A DNA stretch of 64,000 bases from Apteryx mantelli. Taxonomy: Eukaryota; Chordata; Aves; Apterygiformes; Apterygidae. This document shows, piece after piece, positions 36,871-64,000 of this stretch. Below the pieces are notes generated by a model that was not told the origin of the DNA, ran no database searches, and worked only from the letters and a program-made list of their open reading frames with translations. Every line of letters begins with the position of its first letter. The stretch's first letter is position 1. The position numbers were made by a program, and so were the translations under genes. The DNA lies in contig NC_090020.1 in the NCBI RefSeq assembly GCF_036417845.1, positions 31,232,425-31,296,424 of the forward strand, written 5' to 3'.

Positions 36871-37694
36871 TGATAAAGACCTCTTCTATCCTCTTTCCTC
36901 TTCTGTCTCCCAATGAAGTGCCATCTTTATATATATACACATTGCTTTGCAAATTGCTGTGTCCCATTGCATCAAAATAAAAAAAACAACACAGTAGTAA
37001 GTTGATAAATTTTCTATTTTTAAGACTACAGCTATTTTGCTTTCTTTCCTCCTTATTCCCTTCTGTAGTTCTTTCCTTCTCATTTCAGTGTTCTCTGCTG
37101 ACTGCCCAGGTAACTACAGCAATTTTCTAATCTATTTTACGTCAGCCAGCTCCTATTTGTAGTATTTCACTCCAACAGCTATCCCAATATAAGTAAGATC
37201 CCAAAATTTAGTTCTGCATTCAATGCTGCACAAACAATTCTGAATTTTCATAGCCATATCACATCCATTGACAGTTCACATGGGGGGAAAAAGAAAGTTT
37301 GTACTAGGACTTTGTCTCTTAGCACAAGATGAACTGTTTATTAATGAGCATGCTGTGAAGCAAGACACAAGCTATTTTTCAGAGCTGAAAGGCAGGAAAG
37401 CTCTTTTTAAATGGTAGCTGCATGTGCTACCTTGTGTATCTTCATGCAGAAACTCACATATATACACACAATGGAGATAAAAGGATTCAGATGTCCTATG
37501 CAGGGAAAGGAAAGAATGACTGTTAACATTAACTACAGATTCCAACTCAGCCCCAAGGAAATGGCTTTGCATAAGCTGCCTCATTTTTTGTTTTGGTTTG
37601 GTGAGGCTTTCACCATTTGCATGCTGATGCATTTGTATCCTGATAGTCATTAAATAAGGTCTTAATTAAGAAATTATAAGAAAGCAAGAATTCA

Positions 37695-37970
37695 GACATC
37701 TAAATGGAAGAGTAAGTTTTATTGAATGATGAAAAACTAGTTATGGCATTACAATTAAAGTTTTAGCTCTGCTGAAATACTAGTTTTCTCATTTTTCTTT
37801 AGGAGAAAGTGCAACAAATCAATTATTCAGAATGTTAGTCAAACTAGTTATCATTAATTTCTCTTCAAAAAACTGTATAGTTGAGCAGTTGGACAACAAA
37901 TATATAAATTTTTGCAAAACCCTGAAGAAAGATTTGATATTTTTTGCTTTGAATCTGGTAGCAGAGGAGA
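37695..37970 (-). other. GKAP1: GKAP1 3' UTR
   Basis: About 275 bases from the TGA stop to the predicted cleavage site just past AATAAA. It is AT-rich with no other canonical signal inside. Confidence 0.65.
37718..37723 (-). terminator. GKAP1: GKAP1 polyadenylation signal AATAAA
   Basis: Plus-strand TTTATT gives AATAAA on the transcribed strand, 248 bases after the stop codon, followed by a U-rich downstream segment. It is the first canonical signal after the stop. Confidence 0.65.
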
Positions 37971-58002
<20,032 letters not shown>

Positions 58003-58052
58003 TGCAAGTCTGAAATTCTACTGAGATGGCTTCTTTTTAATGATTAGGTTTC
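58003..58052 (-). other. GKAP1: GKAP1 5' UTR part of the first coding exon
   Basis: Fifty bases between a strong acceptor (GTTACTTTTTCAG) and the ATG. A weaker acceptor at 58010-58011 (AATTTCAG) would shorten this to seven bases without changing the protein. Confidence 0.65.
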
Positions 58053-59988
58053 CTGAAAAAGTAACACAGAAATAAGAATGAAAACATTGTTTGACCAAAC
58101 TGGTTTCTGTGTTCTGGAGAGAGGGAAAAAGAGTATATTGAATAGTGCTCCAAAACCATTTCAGATGCAGTCCTTGGAGCCTGACAAGCATATGGTTTGA
58201 GAAAGCAAGCAAGTAGATATTATGCAGAGGCAGGATCATGAGAAAGAAGTCCAGTTTGGGGTAAGTAGCCTTATTTATTCTTTTACAAATAAAATCATTT
58301 TGTTCAACAAGCAGTTTTCTCCACAGGAAAGTGAGCCCTGTGTTCTGGCTGGTACTTTTCTTGAACACTAAGCACCTATTCTTAGGACAAAACACAGAGG
58401 GTGTGTTTAAAGGGCATGGGGAGGACTAGGGATACATTTATTGTACTTTCAGTTGCCCCCTGTAGCTATAAGCAATACATATATCCCCATGACACAGTTC
58501 CAAAATCAGAACCATTTACCTAGGATAAAAGCAAAATCTTTGGCACAGGAACATTTGTTAAATTGCAATTTTTCCATCCAGAGTTTAATTAATTAGGAGA
58601 CAGGACTGAAAGTGATGACATTTCATCTGAATATAAATCTCATAAAAAACAGAAGTCTAGCTATGCTGATCTATTATGGTGAAGAGGTATATTTAAGTAA
58701 CAAAAATTTTTTGAAACTGCTGTTTGAAAGGAATATTTACAGTCTGATAACTGTAAGCACAATGAGGTGAATGTCTTCTTGAATGGTCTATGAAAATGTT
58801 GCTTGTTACTTACTGTTACAGAAGAACATGAGAATCTACCAAAGTTTCAAAAAAATATATATATATTTTTTAAGCACTCAATTCCAGACTTTCTCAAGGA
58901 CAAGCCTGTAGGTGCTCTAAAGATACTCAGATATACAGACAGAAAACAGTACTGTTACAGTGACCATTATCCAAAAGAATTATTAAAAAGGAATATTACA
59001 TTTCACCTTGCAGAGATGAAAGAGAACCAGCAAGTAAACTAATACTGCTCTATTCAAGTTTACAGAAGAGAAAAGGTTATTGCAAACAGTATTCTTGCCA
59101 TATAGAAGATACCTGACTATATTTCTTTCCAAAAAAGAAAATAAAGCTGATCATATGAAGTCTCTTAAGTATAAAACAAATTTTGCATCAAAGTGTGAAT
59201 ACACCCGATGCTGATACTCAGACTCTGTGATCATGCCACAGCCATGAATCTAGAAAAAACAAGTCAATAACACCTCGAACATCACAAGTACTTGTTATTC
59301 TCTCTAAATGATGAGAAAGCAAGGTAAGTTTGGGTTTTATTTTTTTAATACATTTAATATGCAAGAACTCTACAGTTAGCCTGCCTAGGAGCTTAGTTAC
59401 TGCTGGCAGAAATGTACTATTACTACTCCAGAACACACAGTAAATTGAAACCTGAAACTCAGAAAACAAGTTAAAGATACTTCTTCACAGAGAGGAGGGA
59501 GGAAACGGCAGAGGCAAGTGCTCAGTTATACTATAACAAGAACTTACAATACTGGATGTTGCTTTTGGCACTACACCAGTCATAAGACTGAAAATTTGTA
59601 CACTCTCTAGTGCATTTGGCATAAGAAAAAAGTTAGCGCACTCCAGTATGACTCTGCTAGTCAAATGCTTGGAATTTTCAGTGCTCTGTGCACTAACTGT
59701 GATATATTTTGTTCTCCATACATACAGCTAAAAGCAGAACAACACCGTCTTTATTAGATTCACAGCTGTTAATGGTGTCAAATATTTTCAAATTGTATGG
59801 GCAAAAAGTAGTATTTCCTCTTTATAAGCTGTAGTGATAGCATTTACGTCCTTTGAAAATATACTGCAAAAGAAAACATTGTCAAGATACAATTATTACT
59901 CATTGTAGAATAACTGATAAAGATGGAAGAAGATTGGACTTAGCCATTGTAGCTGGAGAGCTACATGACTATGAAATATGGCTGCAAA

Positions 59989-60045
59989 TCTCCCTCTCTC
60001 TCTTCGTCTCCCTCCTTCCTCTCCCTCTTTCCCTCCCTCCTTCTC
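59989..60045 (+). repeat. 57-base polypyrimidine tract
   Basis: All C/T except one G at 60006, built of CTC, CCT and CTTC units. Long homopurine-homopyrimidine DNA can form triplex (H-DNA). Confidence 0.9.
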
Positions 60046-62783
60046 ACAATAAAAATGCAATAGGTATACCTTTGCTGTCATACTGTGGCCGTCTTGCAAT
60101 TAACTGTCCAGCTGACAAGCATATCAAACAATTATCATCCACAAAACACTGTTTTTATGATTCACTGAAATACTATAGTGGCAACATGAAATTAATTTAC
60201 AGAATACTTTATTCCTGAATTATGTTTATACAGAATTAAAAAGAGATAATGACGATCTTGTAGATGAAATTAAAAATACATAAGATTATAAATGTTTTCA
60301 GTTAAGTCTAAAAGAACTGTTAATATTGTTATTGTAGCACATTTCAAAACAAATGTTCATATTACAGCAGGATCTAATTATTTCATTTCTGCAACACTTA
60401 AAAGTGGATCCGATGTTTCAGGGAGGCTTATCACCATGCCAAGGTTCACATTTTAATACCACACCTACAATTCTGACAGACTTTACTAAGTACCTCTCTA
60501 ATATTTCAGATCCAAAATTTGAAATTTTCCTCTGGGAAACCAATGGACTGACAACTCAAAGTTTTCAGCTGAGGAAAGATGCTTCCTAGTCCTTTTACAT
60601 GATCTTTTTCCTTAAATAGGGAATTAAAAATAATTTTCTTCTTTATTGTTATAGATATGAACAGTCTTAGAAAATTAAAGTGTTGGCATTCTTGAGCTGA
60701 AGATATTCAAGCTGTGTTTGAAGAGGCTTTTTGATCACAAACAGGGGGGTGAGAGTGTGGTGGGAAGGAAGATGCGTTCAAATAGCAGAAGGGATTTTGT
60801 AATTCTGCAGATCAAACTATGATCTGAAAAATCATTTCAGCTGTCATACTTTCAAGTAAAAGTTTGGCAGTCTGAGAAATTCTGTGAGTTGATAATGGTC
60901 TGTTGGCCAAAGCCTACCTATTTAAATACAACACAGTTCCTCTCCTTATTATAGAGAGTACAGTGAAAAAAAAACTGTAAGAGGCATAAAAAGAAACAAA
61001 ACATGCTTGTGACACTTAAACAGCTCATTAATACCTCAAAGAAAAGAGAAATCAATATTTGAAGTTGTTCCTATTTCTGTTGAGCATTAGTACTACTTGT
61101 AATCTTCCAAGAAGAGTTTTTCTAATATATCATGAAAGTAACTACCCTGCATTTCTATGTTAAGGAAAACATCATTGAAGAATGGACTTTAAAACTGCAA
61201 CATCATTACGGCATTGATACACAGGTGGCACCAATTTATGATCTAGTTTCAAAACTTTCTGCTTTGCAGATCACTAGCAGACTATTAGTTAAACTATCTG
61301 CACAGTCCATTTTAAATTATAAGGTCTGTGAACAGTTCCATAAACCAAAAATAAATATTATTCAAATTCATATATCATCAGCATCATTTGCCATATAATT
61401 TCAAGGCAATGATAAAAGCATTTGTTATCTTGGATTGCAAGTAGGAAATTTTTAGTGCTTTACTAGTTTATAGGTCACAATCTTCTGTTAATCATGTCAA
61501 ATCACTGCATAAATAAATTATCTTCAAATCTTAAACCTTAAATAGATTATTTTCAAATTTTAAAACAATACCTTATTCCAAGTTAGTTCCATTTATGATA
61601 CATTTTTATCTATTACTTTAGCATGACTGATACAGTGATTTGTATGCACAGCAAAGTGCTTACTCTGCTTTAAGTTCTTGGCAAACAAGTAGACATATTT
61701 AAAAAGTTAAACTGTGACATGACTGAAATAATAATGTATCTTTTTAACTTCAGTTCCCTAAAGTGTACTAGGTATATTTCAGAAACATAAGATAGGTCAA
61801 TGCCCTGAAGAGCTTCAATCTAATTTTAGACATGATGTAACAAAGATTATAGTAATAGAAGTAACATACTTATATGGTGTTATGGTAACTTGATTTTGTA
61901 TCAGTTATGTACATGAACCCTCATGCTGCAGGTGATACAGCTTTTGAAATAATGAAGTTTTAAAAGCTGTTCTGTAAACCACCCAATATGTACACTAAGA
62001 AGTTAATACATATTCACAAACCTATTTTGTTTGTAGCTTCCCAGTCTGTGCTGAGCTTTGCACATGTGCATGAGTTGGCATTTAACTGTTAGGCAAATGT
62101 TCAAATAGCACAAAGAAGTGGACTGTACAGCACTAGGAACCTCTAGTCTAATGTTAGTAGTACACTTTTAAGGATCTGTGGACTAATTGGTTGGCTCTAC
62201 ACGTGCTGCTTTACTTTTTCAAGGGGAACATGCAGACAGGCCCAAAATATAAGCCATTTCCACTTCCACCTTCAAACATGTTGCTAACAGAAATGCAGAT
62301 TCTCAAAAACTTGGAAAATAGGATATGGTCATACTAAAACTATTTCCTATATAAAATTTACTTGTTTCAAGAACTAATGATAATGTATGCTCACTATACA
62401 CACTTAGTGAGCACTTGATATTATGACTTATTTCAATACTTATTCGTACACCTGAAATAACACTAACATACACAATAGGCTTAAAAACAAAACAAAAAAA
62501 AACACAAAAAAGGAACAGCCCCCTTCTCTATTAACCCTGATCAACTCTAGCAGTTTCTGCACATGACACATTGATCTTTGTCTATTTGTACATCTACCAC
62601 AGCAAATGCAATCTACCTTTCCTCATCAGTGCATTTACAGGAAGTTTCAATTCTCAGACTGTTTGACCAGCTTTCTCCCTTTAAATTGTCTTTATTTTAT
62701 GTCATTTGATCAAAGGCCATACGGCTGCATTAAACCAAGCCAAATCCTTAAAACTACTTAAATAGAGTCAAGATGGTTACTAT

Positions 62784-62817
62784 AAAGAGAGAAGAAGAAG
62801 AAAAAGAAGAAGAAAAG
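62784..62817 (+). repeat. GAA/AAG-rich purine tract
   Basis: Thirty-four purines in a row, mostly AAG repeats. Confidence 0.9.
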
Positions 62818-63639
62818 CCTGAATAAGAAAACCACTTAAAAGGAGATGCACCACTGGCACATATGGCAGGAAAAAAAACAAGTAAAGATGTCATACAATT
62901 TGAATAGGGAATAAGTCATTGCTGTACTTTAAAAAATGTTCTTCCTCAAAAACAATTTTACGCTTTTACATTTTGATCCAGGATTTAAAGAAACCAGACA
63001 AATCTTTAACAAACTTTAATAAGTTTGCTCATGGGATACTCACTGACACTTTAGCCTCTCTTGCACTCCTTCCCCCTCCCCCCACAAAAAAGAAAGGTTG
63101 AAGAAAATTAGTTGAGTTTTAAAGTTTGGAACTTTTACCTAACAAACTTTGAAAGTTCACTAATGTGACAGAAGAATATCAGTGGTCTTGGAAAACAATA
63201 CATATTAGTAATTTCAAGTAACTGAATACAACAGCAGTCAGTAAACACTACACCTTGGTGAAATCTTCGGTTCTAATCACAATCAATATTTTTACTGTAG
63301 CTGAGTTCTTTGAATTAACACCCTCTCTCTAACACACACAAAGAGAAGCAGTAAGACCCTTTTATGCCATGGAAGATAAAAATGGTCAGAAAATTACTTT
63401 TGGGAAAAGGCTCCTGCATTCTAAAATCCAACAGAAACAACAACACAAAATAGAACATCAAGCACAAGGTAAGAGTCTGCCTTAGTATACACACGCTGAC
63501 ACAAAGCCCAAGACATATATTGTCTTCCTAAAGATTAAGAGAACGGTGACTCTTTGCAGACGCTTAGAAGCAAAGACAGTGTAAGAGAAGACGCAAGAAA
63601 GTTAAATTAAGAAAGGGAAAGTTAAGACAGAGTGCCAGA

Positions 63640-64000
63640 ATTTCTCCCGGGCGCTCCAGCTGCGCTCCAGCGAGCAAGCGGAGAGAGCTAGCTGCGAGGA
63701 GCTTTAAATGCGGCCCGAGCACTGCCTGCCGCACTGACCACAGGCAGCACCCGCCCCGGCCGCCGGCTGACCGCACAGCGCCGCCGCCCCCCCGTCGCCC
63801 GGAGGCACCTGCCGCCCCCCGGCCCGGCCCGGCCCGGCCCGCTCCGCTCGGGGCCGCGGCTCCCGGCTCCGGGGGAAACCCCCTTCCCCGTCCTGACAGG
63901 ACCGCGGCCGCCCGCTCCCCACCCCGCGGACAGGGCAGGGCAGGGCAGGGCGGCGCGGAGCCCCGTCCCCCGCCTGGCACCGGCCGGCCACCGCCGCGGA
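63640..64000. promoter_or_regulatory. GKAP1: CpG island, presumed GKAP1 promoter (runs off window)
   Basis: There is an abrupt rise in G+C and CpG from about 63640 to the window end, in the expected place upstream of GKAP1 on the minus strand. It includes (GGCCC)4 at 63821-63840 and (CAGGG)4 at 63931-63950. The 95- and 138-codon frames across it are stop-poor GC sequence, not recognised proteins. The transcription start may lie in or beyond the last bases. Confidence 0.75.
63809..64000 (-). other. GKAP1: Candidate GKAP1 noncoding exon 1
   Basis: The best minus-strand donor in the island is CAG followed by GTGCCT, giving an exon that ends at 63809. Its 5' end is unknown and may be outside the window. 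Other donors, such as one near 63919, cannot be excluded. Confidence 0.35.

Larger units (their letters stand above)
32331..37694. other. Intergenic region between UBQLN1 promoter and GKAP1 3' end
   Basis: About 5.4 kb with no recognisable exon on either strand. Contents are an L2-like minus-strand tail near 33278-33330, an old interspersed-repeat relic near 33950-34210, C-rich runs at 35624-35640 and 36637-36670, and a three-arm inverted repeat at 36821-36870. The remainder is AT-rich unique DNA with chance open frames. Confidence 0.75.
58053..63808 (-). other. GKAP1: GKAP1 intron 1 (within the 5' UTR)
   Basis: About 5.8 kb, separating the presumed noncoding first exon in the CpG island from the first coding exon. 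It holds a 57-base pyrimidine tract (59989-60045) and a GAA/AAG-rich purine tract (62784-62817). Many short open frames are present but none is recognisable. A further noncoding 5' exon could be hidden here. Confidence 0.6.

Noticed and set aside
37021-37083. Basic minus-strand segment considered as the GKAP1 last exon
   Set aside because: The frame encodes a Lys/Arg-rich stretch after an AG, but it does not match the human tail, whereas 37971-38018 matches it almost exactly with the right phase.
58018-58395. 125-codon minus-strand frame just upstream of GKAP1 start
   Set aside because: It crosses the 5'-UTR acceptor at 58053, is in a different frame from GKAP1 and has no recognisable homology.
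63564-63991. 138- and 95-codon minus-strand frames at the window end
   Set aside because: Their composition (Gly/Ala/Pro/Arg repeats) is what CpG-island DNA gives by chance; they most likely overlap the noncoding first exon of GKAP1.

Overview
This is ordinary vertebrate nuclear DNA, most likely from a bird. The evidence is split-gene structure with GT-AG introns, CpG-island promoters, a degraded CR1 LINE, a CORE-SINE/MIR-like relic, low repeat content and compact introns. The window holds two protein-coding genes on the minus strand in tandem: UBQLN1 (ubiquilin-1; coding exons between 7084 and 31949) and GKAP1 (G-kinase-anchoring protein 1; coding exons between 37971 and 58002). The same pair and orientation occurs at human 9q21.32. 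That region corresponds to avian chromosome Z, so a Z location is a reasonable inference but is not shown by the sequence.

Layout from low to high coordinate. 1-6050: intergenic DNA downstream of UBQLN1, with no gene seen. 6050-7083: UBQLN1 3' UTR with an AATAAA signal and a GU-rich downstream element. 7084-31949: eleven UBQLN1 coding exons, all read through with matching phases to a 585-residue protein. 31370-32330: the UBQLN1 CpG-island promoter with two NRF1-type sites and GC boxes. 32330-37690: intergenic DNA with old repeat fragments and small inverted repeats. 37695-58052: GKAP1 3' UTR and eleven coding exons, including a 23-nt microexon and a 48-nt last coding exon, giving 368 residues. 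58053 to about 63808: a 5'-UTR intron. 63640-64000: a second CpG island, presumed to be the GKAP1 promoter, which runs off the window.

The two proteins act in different pathways. UBQLN1 is a UBL/STI1/UBA shuttle factor of the ubiquitin-proteasome and autophagy systems. GKAP1 is a coiled-coil Golgi protein that anchors cGMP-dependent protein kinase I-alpha. Nothing suggests a shared operon-like function; the tandem arrangement is simply conserved gene order.

I found no new gene system. The points most worth a second look concern RNA processing: a tandem NAGNAG acceptor at the last UBQLN1 exon, the retained 84-bp in-frame exon 8 cassette, the frame-critical GKAP1 microexon, and a CTAT microsatellite next to a GKAP1 acceptor. 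Exon boundaries were read by hand from splice consensus, reading phase and recalled human protein sequences. UTR ends and the GKAP1 first exon are estimates.
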